A stretch of DNA of 64,000 bases from Exiguobacterium alkaliphilum 12/1 (GCF_000714435.1 NZ_JJMW01000019.1:1-64000), one strand, 5' to 3'; positions 17,302 through 27,396 are shown, counted from the stretch's first letter. The notes: generated from the sequence alone by a model not told the origin. Numbers and translations: made by a program.

Positions 17302-17406
17302 CTCATCCTCTTGGCGTCTCCGCTCTTAGGGCGAGCAGGGAGCCGCATCGGGTAACGCTGCCGGGTCTCCCTCCGCTCGCTATTGTCTACGGCGCCGTCG
17401 GATGAG
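17302..17406 (+). repeat. Structured intergenic element, copy A
   Basis: Four nested complementary arms are visible: CTCATCC (17302-17308) with GGATGAG (17400-17406), GGCG (17313-17316) with CGCC (17393-17396), GCGAGC with GCTCGC near 17331 and 17375, and GGGAG with CTCCC inside. The centre reads GGAGCCGCATCG ... GCTGCCGGGTCTCC and recurs at 60695-60732. It may be a structured RNA, a mobile palindromic repeat or a boundary element. Comparable GGGAGCC...GGGTCTCC repeats are, from memory, scattered through Bacillales genomes. Confidence 0.6.
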
Positions 17407-17411
17407 CGCCG

Positions 17412-17439
17412 CGAGAGGCCGCCTTTGTGCGGCCTCTCG
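17412..17439 (+). terminator. Strong hairpin following the structured element
   Basis: A perfect 11-bp stem, CGAGAGGCCGC with GCGGCCTCTCG, has a CTTTGT loop and then TCTTTGCGTTTCTT. It could end transcription leaving the upstream element. Confidence 0.55.
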
Positions 17440-17501
17440 TCTTTGCGTTTCTTCAATTTTTCTGTCGGGCCGTGCGTCTCGGGATTATTGAACCCAAAGA
17501 A

Positions 17502-17531
17502 GACGAACTAAATCGCAGGTCACGATTCGTC
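17502..17531. repeat. Degenerate copy of the GACGAA hairpin family
   Basis: GACGAACTAAATCGC ... CGATTCGTC, preceded by ATTGAAC, parallels the sequence at 96-161, where ATTGAAC precedes an intact GACGAATCAAATCGC stem. The right arm is shorter, so pairing is imperfect. Confidence 0.45.
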
Positions 17532-17661
17532 TCATCCACAGCTCGAGGGCAACAACGCAGTCCTGTTTTCTTTGTACCTATATTTTCCATAAGTGAACTC
17601 TGTTATGATTAGGAAAAGAAAAGACTACCAGCACATCTGTTCGAAACGAGGAGGAAGAAGG

Positions 17662-18153
17662 ATGGGAAAAGAAGCGTTAGTCGTCATTGATCTTCAAAAC
17701 GATATTACGAAAAATTACAAAACCGTGATTGAAAACGTCAATCACTCGATTGATTGGGCCGTCGAGCATGACGTGCCGGTCGTCTACATCCGTCATGAGA
17801 ATCTCTCGGCAGGGACGAGGACGTTTAAAACGGGTACGCGCGGGGCCGAGCTCGTCCCGGACTTGAAGGTGGTGTCTGACCACGTCTTCACGAAATATAA
17901 AGGAAACGCGTTAACGAGCGAAGCGTTCGCAACCTTCATCGAGCAGCATGAAGTCGAGACGTTCTACATCACCGGGGCGGATGCCATCGCCTGCGTGAAG
18001 TCGACGTGTTACAACATGCGAAAATCAAACTATGATGTTCAAGTCTTGTCCGATTGTATAACAAGTTATGATCAAAAGAAGATTGCCGAGATGATTCAGT
18101 ATTATGAAGGGAAAGGCTGCAAGATTATTCGAGTGGAGGACTTACCTGCTTGA
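17662..18153 (+). CDS. Isochorismatase-like cysteine hydrolase
   Basis: A 163-aa cytoplasmic alpha/beta hydrolase of the isochorismatase/nicotinamidase superfamily. The catalytic triad can be read: Asp in VVIDLQNDI (near 11), Lys in FTKYKGNAL (near 76) and Cys in ADAIACVKSTC (near 110). The cis-peptide motif typically before the Cys is present in modified form (GADAIACVKST). Start is ATG 17662 after GAGGAGGAAG. Substrate cannot be predicted; nicotinamidase is unlikely because the metal-binding D-x-H pattern was not found. It is monocistronic and flanked by hairpins. Confidence 0.85.
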   Translation: MGKEALVVIDLQNDITKNYKTVIENVNHSIDWAVEHDVPVVYIRHENLSAGTRTFKTGTRGAELVPDLKVVSDHVFTKYKGNALTSEAFATFIEQHEVETFYITGADAIACVKSTCYNMRKSNYDVQVLSDCITSYDQKKIAEMIQYYEGKGCKIIRVEDLPA

Positions 18154-18179
18154 CTTGGGGGTTGAACATGACGGGATAC

Positions 18180-18202
18180 GGACTCTATAGGGGGTCCTTT
18201 TT
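18180..18202 (+). terminator. Terminator after the cysteine hydrolase
   Basis: A 6-bp stem, GGACTC with GGGTCC (one G-T pair), is followed by TTTTT. Confidence 0.55.
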
Positions 18203-18226
18203 CGTTGACAGACATATGTCTTCAAA

Positions 18227-18256
18227 TGAAAAACCCCTTTACGATTAAAGGGGTTT
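18227..18256 (-). terminator. Terminator of the YugN-like gene
   Basis: A perfect 10-bp stem (AAACCCCTTT, 18231-18240, with AAAGGGGTTT, 18247-18256) is followed by a T run on the minus strand. The gene's stop codon is in the loop. Confidence 0.85.
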
Positions 18257-18604
18257 GACTTCTAATGTGTCGGCGAGAGCCGTCAAGCGACGCTCGCAGT
18301 CGCGGACAATCTCTTCCGGAAACTCTTCGTCATATTCGACGCCGTGTGGGTAATAGTGTTTCCCGAGAATCGGTGTCAACATTTTTACGACAGCGTGACG
18401 GTCCTCGATTTGGCCTTCAATCGCGTAGACCGGTAAGCGAAGGTAGAACGTCTCACCCGTCGATTGCTTCTCGTATTTCATATCATACGTCGCACGCTCG
18501 TAGTCCCAAGCGCCTTCACGGATGAAATGATGATGATCCATGATCGTCTCGAGCAAACCGAAGCGGATCTCTTTTCCCTCGATGTGGAACTGCTCAAATT
18601 TCAT
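18245..18604 (-). CDS. YugN-like family protein
   Basis: A 119-aa soluble protein whose middle and C-terminal part (GAWDYERATYDMKYE, FYLRLPVYAIEGQIEDRHAV, ILGKHYYPHGVEYDEEFPE) follows the YugN-like family of Bacillales. No function is established for the family. I use ATG 18604, which lies six nt from AAGGGGG; two upstream in-frame starts (18607, 18634) are worse placed. It is monocistronic with a clear terminator. Confidence 0.75.
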   Translation of the reverse strand: MKFEQFHIEGKEIRFGLLETIMDHHHFIREGAWDYERATYDMKYEKQSTGETFYLRLPVYAIEGQIEDRHAVVKMLTPILGKHYYPHGVEYDEEFPEEIVRDCERRLTALADTLEVKPL

Positions 18605-18705
18605 CATAATCCCCCTTTTTTCAATAAACCTCATATGTCATCATATCATATCCAAAAACATTGTTGGAATAACGTGTGTTCAAATTGTGAAAAAAAGATG
18701 AACGG

Positions 18706-19479
18706 TCAACGAAGCGTCTCGAGGTAGGCGTCAATCTTCTCTGCCAAGCGGACTCCGAGCGGCATCAGGCCTTCTGAACCGAAGAAGACGTTGAACTCGA
18801 GGATATAAAAGCCTTCGGCGGTGACGATGACATCGAACGCCGCGTGGTTGATGTGCAGCGTCTTTGCAATCTCGAGTACTTCGTCGACGACGTCTTGCGG
18901 GATATCGTCATAAGAGAAGTGAGCGCCTTGGGCGACGTTGTTTAGGAACGCCTCGCTGACACGCCAGTAGGCGCCGGCGACGTCTTCGCCGATGATGATG
19001 ATGCGAAGGTCACGGTCGTTCGGGATGTATTCCTGTACGTAAAACGTATCGTGTTTCTCGACATACTCGAGCCAGTCTTGCTCCTGTTTGATGAGCCAGA
19101 CGCCTTGCCCCATCGACGATTTTGCCGTCTTGGCGACGAACGGGTAGGTGAACTCCTCGAGCACGCGTTCAATCGTGTACGCGTTCTTTCCGTAAATGAG
19201 GGTCTTTGGGATGCGGTCCGGGAACGTCGCCTTGAACGCCCGCGTCATCTCGATTTTATCGTGGCCGAGGTGATACGTCGCTGGAGACGGATAAATCGGT
19301 TTATTTAAACCGTAGATGATGGAATTGACCATCCAATATTCGGGGAACAAGACGAGTTCAGCGGCGCGTACTTTATCGAGTTGGTCAAAGTAGTATTCTG
19401 GTTTCGCGTAGTCGGTTATGATGCCGGCCGAGCGAATCATATTGAACGAGACTTTTTTCATCGGACACCGTGCAGGCAC
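18706..19479 (-). CDS. RimK-like ATP-grasp protein
   Basis: A 257-aa ATP-grasp enzyme, with ATP-binding lysines in YPFVAKTAKSSMGQGVWLI (near 113-130), YVQEYIPNDRDLRIIIIGED, and metal-binding residues in the FYILEFNVFFGSEGL block. Such enzymes join a carboxylate to an amine or thiol; members include RimK and YheC/YheD. The substrate is unknown. GTG 19479 has AAAGGAAGTG nine nt upstream and is preferred over ATG 19461, which has no site. The start codon lies inside a perfect 8-bp inverted repeat (19466-19483). It stands alone, divergent from ylbF. Confidence 0.82.
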   Translation of the reverse strand: MPARCPMKKVSFNMIRSAGIITDYAKPEYYFDQLDKVRAAELVLFPEYWMVNSIIYGLNKPIYPSPATYHLGHDKIEMTRAFKATFPDRIPKTLIYGKNAYTIERVLEEFTYPFVAKTAKSSMGQGVWLIKQEQDWLEYVEKHDTFYVQEYIPNDRDLRIIIIGEDVAGAYWRVSEAFLNNVAQGAHFSYDDIPQDVVDEVLEIAKTLHINHAAFDVIVTAEGFYILEFNVFFGSEGLMPLGVRLAEKIDAYLETLR

Positions 19480-19483
19480 GGTG
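19466..19483 (-). promoter_or_regulatory. Inverted repeat covering the ATP-grasp gene start
   Basis: CACCGTGC-AG-GCACGGTG (plus-strand reading) can fold in mRNA as a GC-rich hairpin that includes the GTG start codon at 19479. It may dampen initiation. Confidence 0.4.
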
Positions 19484-19590
19484 ATTCACTTCCTTTCTGT
19501 TCTGAACGCATGAGTCACATTCAATTATAAAGCCGATTGCTCACAGAGGGAATCAATTGTGGTAAAATCATGTCAGAAAGGGTGAAAGCC

Positions 19591-20043
19591 ATGATTATCA
19601 CTGAACAGACGATCGCACTTCTCGACCAGGCCGAAACGTTGGCCGAATGGATTGAGTCGAGCGAGTCGTTCCAAACATATATCACGACGAAGCGGGCACG
19701 CCTGGCGTCAGACGAGGCGCGTGACGTAGAGCGTGAGTTTTTACGCATGAAAGAAGATTACGAGTACGTGCAGCGGTTCGGCAAACATCACCCGGACCAT
19801 GACCGCATCAAAAAAGAGATGCATCTCGTCAAGCGTCGGCTCGACGTCCAACCGGAAGTGGCCGCTTTCAAGAAAGCGGAGCGGAATTTGGACAAACTGC
19901 TCGGGGAAGTGAGCGGCTTACTGGCCCACTCCGTATCCCCGAAAATAAAAGTCCCGACGGGCAACCCGTTCTTCGATGAGGGTGGCTGTTCCGGCGGAGG
20001 AAGCTGTGGCGGAGGAGGCGGAAGCTGTGGATGTGCTGTCTAA
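19591..20043 (+). CDS. ylbF: YlbF, subunit of the RNase Y specificity (Y-) complex
   Basis: A 150-aa helical protein of the YlbF/YmcA family. In B. subtilis, YlbF, YmcA and YaaT form a complex that steers RNase Y, affects competence and biofilm formation, and carries Fe-S clusters. After the helical domain the protein ends in a glycine/cysteine tail, CSGGGSCGGGGGSCGCAV, as expected for cluster ligation. Start is ATG 19591 behind AAAGGGTG; upstream in-frame ATGs at 19570 and earlier are poorer. Its last 17 nt overlap ylbG. Confidence 0.9.
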   Translation: MIITEQTIALLDQAETLAEWIESSESFQTYITTKRARLASDEARDVEREFLRMKEDYEYVQRFGKHHPDHDRIKKEMHLVKRRLDVQPEVAAFKKAERNLDKLLGEVSGLLAHSVSPKIKVPTGNPFFDEGGCSGGGSCGGGGGSCGCAV

Positions 20044-20290
20044 CTCGTTTGAGCTGAACGGACGCATCGGCCTTGTCGTGTACGTCCAGTCGCTTAAACA
20101 AGTGAAAGTGCTCAGACGATACGCGAACTTGTATTATGTGTCGAAACGGGAGAAGTATGCCTTTTTGTATACGGACTTGGACGGACACGAGGCGGTCATC
20201 GAGCAAATGCGGGCGTTGCCGTTCGTCGAGGACGTCGTGCGTAGCGAACGGCCGTTCATCGCCGAGACGTATGCGCCGAAACAGAAATAA
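20027..20290 (+). CDS. ylbG: YlbG family protein (DUF2129)
   Basis: An 87-aa cytoplasmic protein matching the YlbG family (RIGLVVYVQSLKQVKVLRRYANLYYVS). No function is known. Start GTG 20027 is chosen because GGAGGAGG (20011-20018) lies eight nt upstream; the same bases encode the glycine tail of YlbF, which the gene overlaps. The length agrees with B. subtilis YlbG. Confidence 0.85.
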   Translation: MDVLSNSFELNGRIGLVVYVQSLKQVKVLRRYANLYYVSKREKYAFLYTDLDGHEAVIEQMRALPFVEDVVRSERPFIAETYAPKQK

Positions 20291-20300
20291 AACGAAACAA

Positions 20301-20328
20301 GATGAAGGTGGCGACACCTTCATCTTTT
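20301..20328 (+). terminator. Terminator between ylbG and rsmD
   Basis: A perfect 10-bp stem, GATGAAGGTG with CACCTTCATC, has a GCGA loop and TTTT tail. The short tail may allow read-through to rsmD. Confidence 0.8.
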
Positions 20329-20346
20329 CTGGTGGGGGAGAGAACC

Positions 20347-22382
<2,036 letters not shown>

Positions 22383-22404
<22 letters not shown>

Positions 22405-23510
22405 GGCGTCTCCCTATATTCGGGCCGGGACAGGCCGAGCGGGAGGCGGTACGCCTCGGTTACGCGCGCCTCGAAGGCGAGGTCAGGGTGGTACTTGCTG
22501 AGAAGCGGTACCGTCTTTTTTAATTCGTTCAAGACGCGTCGGCCGACCGGATTGAAGGCGAGGGGACGCACGTAAGGGACGTCATCGAAACGGACGGGCA
22601 ACTCTGTCCGCTCGAAGTGGATGAGCACCGAGACGAGCGCCCGCTGAATCGCCGTCCGCGTATACCGGCGCGTCAGCATCTTCGAGAGGGCCCGTTCGAA
22701 CGTCGGTTCCATCCCGGCCTCGATGAGACGCGGCGAGAGCGAGGCGTCGATGCCGACGAGCTGCTCGAGCACGTATTTTGGCGTCGTCCGTAGCTTATAT
22801 TGAAGCATCGGCCAATAGAGCGACCAATGCGCCATCGACTGACGTTCAAACAGCCTCCGCGTGGCCTCAGGCACCGCTCGCACGCTTCCGGCCTCAAGGT
22901 AATGGGCGCGGACGCCCGTGGCCGACATGACGTCCGAGACGCCGGTGTCGTGATAACCGGCCCCGAGACGCCGGACGGTATGAAGATTGATGGAACTGGC
23001 CGCTTGCGCGTAGTGGTAGGCCAAAATATTGTTCGGGAGCGTCAAGTCAAAATCGGGATACAGGGAAGCGAACGCCGTACTCGATGCCTTCGCCGGGGAC
23101 GATCCTTCCTTTAACGCAGATTGGAACGCGTCACGATAGGCCGGTGTCGATTCGACCTCGGACTTGGCGGCCTGCTGAATCGCCGATACGTCACCGCTCT
23201 CGCTTCCGAACGACAGTGTCTGGCAATCCATCCGCTCGGCGAGATGGACGGCTGCGCTCGCGAAGCGGTCGGCGCGTTGAACGCCGTAGCGGGTCGGGAG
23301 TTCGACGACGAGGTCGATTGCCCCGGTCTCGACCGCCGCTCGAGCCCGTGACCACTTGTCGAAGGCGGCCGGTTCGCCGCGCTGGGTGAACTGTCCACTC
23401 ATGATGGCGATGACGGCTTCGGCCTCGGTCTCGAGCCGGGCGGTTTCCGCTTGATACAGGTGACCGTTGTGAAAAGGATTATACTCGGCGATGATGGCCG
23501 TCTTTTGCAT
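22383..23510 (-). CDS. tmcAL: tRNA(Met) cytidine acetate ligase TmcAL
   Basis: A 375-aa nucleotidyltransferase-like enzyme that forms N4-acetylcytidine at the wobble base of elongator tRNA-Met from acetate and ATP. The HxGH-type motif lies in IIAEYNPFHNGHLYQAE at the N-terminus, followed by IAIMSGQFTQRGEPA and VDLVVELP-like segments. Start is ATG 23510 with AAAGGAGT on the minus strand. The 3' end overlaps the end of convergent ylbL by 22 nt, and no terminator separates them. Confidence 0.93.
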
Positions 23511-23610
23511 AAAATTACTCCTTTGCAATGTCGATTGGATTGGTGTAAGATGGATAAGTACGCTTTGACAAAGCGCCGTCGTCAACTGATTTTAGTGTAA
23601 AGAAAAAACA

Positions 23611-23639
23611 TTGACAAAACAAGTTGGCCTATCTATAAT
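23611..23639 (+). promoter_or_regulatory. Sigma-A promoter for ylbN-rpmF
   Basis: TTGACA (23611-23616), a 17-bp spacer and TATAAT (23634-23639): a perfect consensus promoter, 28 nt before the ylbN start. Confidence 0.92.
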
Positions 23640-23667
23640 TCATATTGTTGCAATTGAGGTGATTCGG

Positions 23668-24195
23668 ATGAAATGGTCTATTGCACAGCTACTTAAGCTT
23701 CGAAACCAAGGTGACAGTTTTATCGTCGATGAGACGGTCGAACTTCCGGAGCTGACTCAGCTCCATCCGGATATCCGATCGATTCGCCCAGTGCATGTGC
23801 ACGGGGATGCGTCGTTCACATCTAATCAAGTTACATTCAATCTGAAGATTCAAGGTGACCTGACGTTGCCAGATGCGCGTACGTTAGACGATGTCATGTA
23901 TGAATTCGATATTGAATCACTCGAGCCTTTCTTTTTGGAGAACGGGCGTTACACGGAGCAATTCGATGACGTCAATTTGCCAGAAGGAAATACGATTGAT
24001 CTGCGACCGATCGTACGTGAGCTCATCATGTTAGACGTCCCGATGCAAGTGTTCGGGAACGAAACAGACAAAACTCAGGTTGAAGGGGAAGGCTGGGCCC
24101 TCGTAGAGGATCAGCTGGACGACCAACCAAAAATTGACCCGCGCCTCGCGGGACTTGCCGACTTGTTCTCGAAAAAAGAGGACGAGAAAGGCTAA
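23668..24195 (+). CDS. ylbN: YceD/DUF177 family protein YlbN
   Basis: A 175-aa acidic protein of the DUF177 family, always paired with rpmF; a link to 23S rRNA accumulation has been proposed in other organisms and plants. Features are the beta-rich N-terminal half, [19 protein letters not shown] and the [19 protein letters not shown] motif. Start is ATG 23668 behind GAGGTGATT. It is cotranscribed with rpmF from the consensus promoter just upstream. Confidence 0.9.
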
Positions 24196-24217
24196 CTTTT
24201 CAAGGAGGTGGACAACG

Positions 24218-24391
24218 ATGGCAGTACCATTCCGTAGAACGTCGAAAACTCGCAAACGTCTTCGTCGTACTCACTTCAAACTCAACGTACCTGGTATGAA
24301 CGAGTGCCCGAACTGTGGCGAAATGAAACTTTCACACCGTGTTTGCAAATCTTGCGGACATTACAACGGTAAAGAAGTAACAAGCAAATAA
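24218..24391 (+). CDS. rpmF: 50S ribosomal protein L32, zinc-binding form
   Basis: A 57-aa basic ribosomal protein starting [18 protein letters not shown]. The zinc ribbon CPNC ... CKSC is complete, so this is the zinc-dependent (C+) type. Start is ATG 24218 behind AAGGAGGTG, the strongest ribosome binding site nearby. A strong terminator follows nine nt later. Confidence 0.97.
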
Positions 24392-24399
24392 TGCTTGAA

Positions 24400-24432
24400 G
24401 AAGCGGTCTCTTAGGAGGCCGCTTCTTTTTTT
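24400..24432 (+). terminator. Terminator after rpmF
   Basis: An 11-bp stem, GAAGCGGTCTC with GAGGCCGCTTC (one G-T pair), is followed by seven T residues. Confidence 0.92.
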
Positions 24433-24493
24433 ATGGTCATCGATTCGGATTGTGGTAAACTCTTTTTGTGTATGACGAGAAGGAGGGTTGCCG

Positions 24494-25333
24494 ATGCGAC
24501 CGATTGAACGGATAGGCATCATCGGGAACGGAGCCGTCGGCATGTTGATGGCGTCGTTCCTCGCAGAAGAGTATACGGTGACGTTATACGGTCGAAACGG
24601 CGAACACGGTGACGTCACAATCGAACGCGTTGGGGTGACGAGCGGGACGGCACGTGTCGTGTCCAAACCGATTCATCTGCTTGACGAGACGGAAGCGGAC
24701 GTCTTTTTTGTGACGACAAAAGCGCATCACGTGGAAGCGGCGACCGAGCGGTTGACGGGGAACGTGCCCGTGTTTATCTGTGCGAACGGGATTGCCCATC
24801 TCGATTATGCAGAACGGCGTGGGTTTCAGCTTGGAGTCGTCGAACACGGCGTGACACGTGACGGGACGACCATCCGCCATAGCGGACTCGGGCGTGTCCG
24901 AATCGGCAGCCTGACAGGTATGGAGCCGCTCGTTTTTAGCGCGTCCCCGTTACAGATCGTCTGGGAATCCGATATCCGGCACGTCGTCGTCGAGAAGTTG
25001 TTCGCGAACGCCATCATCAATCCGATCACGGCGCTTTGTCGGGTGCCAAACGGTATGGTCGGGCAACCGCCGTGCCGAGACGTCGCACTCGCAATTTATA
25101 AGGAATTGACGTCGCTGTTCGACGAGTCCGTACCCTATACATATATCGAGTCGATCATCGAGAAAACGGCGACCAATCGCTCCTCGATGTTACGGGACAT
25201 AGAAGCCGGCCGGCCGACCGAAGTGGACGCTATCCTGACGCCGCTCTTGAAACGGGCGGAGACGCGAGGGGTCGAACTGACGGTCATCCCGCTCATGCAA
25301 AAACTGATTATAGGGGCGAGCGCATCGTGTTAG
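24494..25333 (+). CDS. panE: 2-dehydropantoate 2-reductase
   Basis: A 279-aa NADPH-dependent ketopantoate reductase of pantothenate synthesis. The N-terminal Rossmann loop IGIIGNGAVGMLMASFLAE and the C-terminal helical domain with EKLFANAIINPITALCRVPNG (catalytic Lys and Asn) are clear. Start is ATG 24494, six nt after AGGAGGG; the in-frame TTG at 24488 touches that site. Position after rpmF matches ylbQ of B. subtilis, without ylbO and ylbP between. Confidence 0.93.
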   Translation: MRPIERIGIIGNGAVGMLMASFLAEEYTVTLYGRNGEHGDVTIERVGVTSGTARVVSKPIHLLDETEADVFFVTTKAHHVEAATERLTGNVPVFICANGIAHLDYAERRGFQLGVVEHGVTRDGTTIRHSGLGRVRIGSLTGMEPLVFSASPLQIVWESDIRHVVVEKLFANAIINPITALCRVPNGMVGQPPCRDVALAIYKELTSLFDESVPYTYIESIIEKTATNRSSMLRDIEAGRPTEVDAILTPLLKRAETRGVELTVIPLMQKLIIGASASC

Positions 25334-25686
25334 TGTATATCGTTTCATTTCCACTCATCATTTGGTTTATGGTGTATATGATACTTAGAAAAATTATGCC
25401 GAAATCGGTCAATACGTTTAAGCTGGTTTGTGATGTCGGCGTCGTGCTCTGGTTTTATGCGTGCGCCGTCCTGTTAGAGGCGATTGTCGGGGATGACCTG
25501 TTTTGGTTGTTGCTCGCCGCGTGCGTTGCCATTTTTCCGATAAACGCGATTTGGCAGCGGGTGAGGCACGAGGAGGTCATCTTCACGAAGATGTTTATCC
25601 ATGGTTGGCGCTTGCTCTTTTTATTGCTCGTCCCGACCCATGCCGTCTTGTTCATCGTCGGCATCGCCAAGCATATGATGTATTGA
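25327..25686 (+). CDS. DUF3397-like small membrane protein
   Basis: A 119-aa protein with four predicted helices and few charged residues outside the short loop RVRHEEVIFTKMFIHGWR. This layout matches DUF3397 proteins found next to bshC in other Bacillales. Function is unknown. GTG 25327 overlaps the panE stop by seven nt; GTG 25333 is an alternative start. Confidence 0.7.
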   Translation: MLVYIVSFPLIIWFMVYMILRKIMPKSVNTFKLVCDVGVVLWFYACAVLLEAIVGDDLFWLLLAACVAIFPINAIWQRVRHEEVIFTKMFIHGWRLLFLLLVPTHAVLFIVGIAKHMMY

Positions 25687-25710
25687 TTGATTGAAAGGAA
25701 GTCGTTATAC

Positions 25711-27267
25711 GTGAGGATAGAGTCGCTTGATGCCATGTATGCCTCGTCTTCTCCGATGATTCAAATCGAGGAAGGGTATGCAGATTGGCTTGATTATAAA
25801 GGAATGGGTGAGTTGAAGGCGCGGGCAGAAGAGCTCGATGGACGGACGTATCCGCATCGAGAAGCGCTCGCGTCAATCTTACGAACCCAACAAGCCGAGT
25901 ACGGCCCGCTATCAGAAGCGATGGAGCGAAAGCTTGAAGCGTTCGCGAACGGTGACGCGTATACGATGGTGACCGGACAACAAGTCGGTGTGTTCGGCGG
26001 TCCATTGTTCGCGGTGTACAAGCTGTTGACCGTGCTCAAACGGGCCAAACAAGCCGAGGCCGTGTTGAATAAACCGGTATTGCCGATTTTCTGGATGGCG
26101 ACGGAGGACCATGATTACGCCGAAATCAACCACGTCTTCGTCCCGCAACCGATGTCCCGTCAGTTCCGTAAAGAAACACTCTCGGTCGTCCCGCTTGCCG
26201 GAAAGGCTTCGGTCGGAGAGCTCGAGTTCGATCGGTTGAAAATTGAACTCGTTCAAATGCTACAGCGCATGCTCCTCGCCGAGACGGAGACGGTCCACAC
26301 CCCTTCTCTCTATCGTGAGCTCGTGGACGTGTTGCAACAGTCGCATTCGTTCGCCCAATTTTTCGGGAAGATGATGCGTCGCTTCGTCGGTCAGGAGTTC
26401 CTCCTCTTCGACCCGCACCAAAAAGAAGTGCGGACACTCGGACAGACGGCGTTCGGTCGGCTCATCAAAGGGCACGACGAAGTAAAACAGGCTTTCCTGC
26501 AGGCGTACGAACCGGGGATGCCGGAAGTGGAGCTGAACCGAGAAGCGGCACACGTCTTCTATCATGACGGGACGCGTGAGCTGTTGACGAAAGAAGGTGA
26601 TGTCTTCACGACGAAGCGGGGACATCGTTTCACAGAGGCGGAGCTGCTCGCAGAAATCGAAGCGCACCCGGAGCGGTTCTCGAACAACGTCGTCTCGCGT
26701 CCGCTCATGCAAGACTATCTGTTCCCGACGCTCGCCTATGTCGCCGGGCCAGGTGAGATCGCCTATTGGCTTCAGTTGCGTCCGTTGTTCCACGTCTTCG
26801 GCTGGAAGATGCCGATCCTGCTTCCGCGGCTCGGTGCGGTCCTTCTCTCGTCAAATGATGAGAAGAAGTTACGGCAAGAAGGGGTCGACCTCGCGGAATA
26901 CTTGGCAACGCCGCTCCCGGACCATGCGTTCGACGATGCGGCTTTCGATGAACAACTGTATAGCTATCGGGCGTTAGCCGCGGCGGTCGGCAAAGAAGCG
27001 GGGCGTCACGGTCATCGGTTTGAATCGAGCGCGAAACAATTGCTCGAGCGGCTCGCCGACGAGATGCGGGCCGAGGCGAAGCGTGAACAGTACCGATTGA
27101 ACGATCGTCGCATCCATCTGTCGACCCGTCTCGTCCCGATGAATGCGCCGCAAGAACGGATTTGGTCGATGGTGCCGATGTTGAACCGGCACGGTCTCGA
27201 TTTGTTCAAACGTCTGTTCCGTGCGTATGAAACCTCTGAAATTGAGCGATGTTTAGTTAAATTGTAA
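25711..27267 (+). CDS. bshC: Bacillithiol synthase BshC (putative cysteine-adding enzyme)
   Basis: A 518-aa cytoplasmic protein of the BshC family, thought to add cysteine to GlcN-malate in the last step of bacillithiol synthesis. Signatures are TMVTGQQVGVFGGPLFAVYKLLT with HIGH-like context and FWMATEDHDYAEINHVF near 125, and a C-terminal coiled coil (QLLERLADEMRAEAKREQYRL). Start GTG 25711 is chosen for the spacing from AAAGGAAG; TTG 25687 lies upstream of that site. The organism therefore probably makes bacillithiol. Confidence 0.93.
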   Translation: MRIESLDAMYASSSPMIQIEEGYADWLDYKGMGELKARAEELDGRTYPHREALASILRTQQAEYGPLSEAMERKLEAFANGDAYTMVTGQQVGVFGGPLFAVYKLLTVLKRAKQAEAVLNKPVLPIFWMATEDHDYAEINHVFVPQPMSRQFRKETLSVVPLAGKASVGELEFDRLKIELVQMLQRMLLAETETVHTPSLYRELVDVLQQSHSFAQFFGKMMRRFVGQEFLLFDPHQKEVRTLGQTAFGRLIKGHDEVKQAFLQAYEPGMPEVELNREAAHVFYHDGTRELLTKEGDVFTTKRGHRFTEAELLAEIEAHPERFSNNVVSRPLMQDYLFPTLAYVAGPGEIAYWLQLRPLFHVFGWKMPILLPRLGAVLLSSNDEKKLRQEGVDLAEYLATPLPDHAFDDAAFDEQLYSYRALAAAVGKEAGRHGHRFESSAKQLLERLADEMRAEAKREQYRLNDRRIHLSTRLVPMNAPQERIWSMVPMLNRHGLDLFKRLFRAYETSEIERCLVKL

Positions 27268-27288
27268 GAAAAAGGATGTTTAAAATTT

Positions 27289-27317
27289 GATTCCCTTGAA
27301 AACAGGGAATCTTTTTT
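27289..27317 (+). terminator. Terminator after bshC
   Basis: A perfect 8-bp stem, GATTCCCT with AGGGAATC, has a 7-nt loop and six T residues. Confidence 0.9.
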
Positions 27318-27366
27318 CGTTTGTTACCTTTTTGTTTCCTCTTTTCGCTAAAAACGAATGCGGTGC

Positions 27367-27396
27367 TTGACATTTTTATGATAAAGTAAGTGTAAT
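27367..27396 (+). promoter_or_regulatory. Promoter of the division and cell wall cluster
   Basis: TTGACA (27367-27372), an 18-bp spacer and TGTAAT (27391-27396) lie 38 nt before rsmH. No MraZ-type direct repeats are seen around it, in line with the absence of mraZ. Confidence 0.75.

Larger units (their letters stand above)
17246..17661. other. Long non-coding interval with four RNA-structure elements
   Basis: This 416-nt stretch contains no credible gene. It holds a terminator, a structured repeat, a strong hairpin and a degenerate copy of the GACGAA...TTCGTC hairpin, each listed separately. The last 100 nt are AT-rich, with TATGAT near 17602 as a possible -10 for the following hydrolase. 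Confidence 0.6.

Noticed and set aside
17427-17612. A 61-codon frame between the structured element and the hydrolase gene
   Set aside because: Begins inside a strong hairpin and runs over a degenerate repeat; no coding signs.
17246-17661. A remnant of an insertion sequence in the long gap
   Set aside because: No transposase fragment, target duplication or terminal inverted repeats were found; the structure is better explained by short non-coding elements.
23561-23575. Palindrome CGCTTTG-A-CAAAGCG between tmcAL and ylbN
   Set aside because: It could be an operator, but it is short, single, and not clearly placed relative to a tmcAL promoter; not enough to call.
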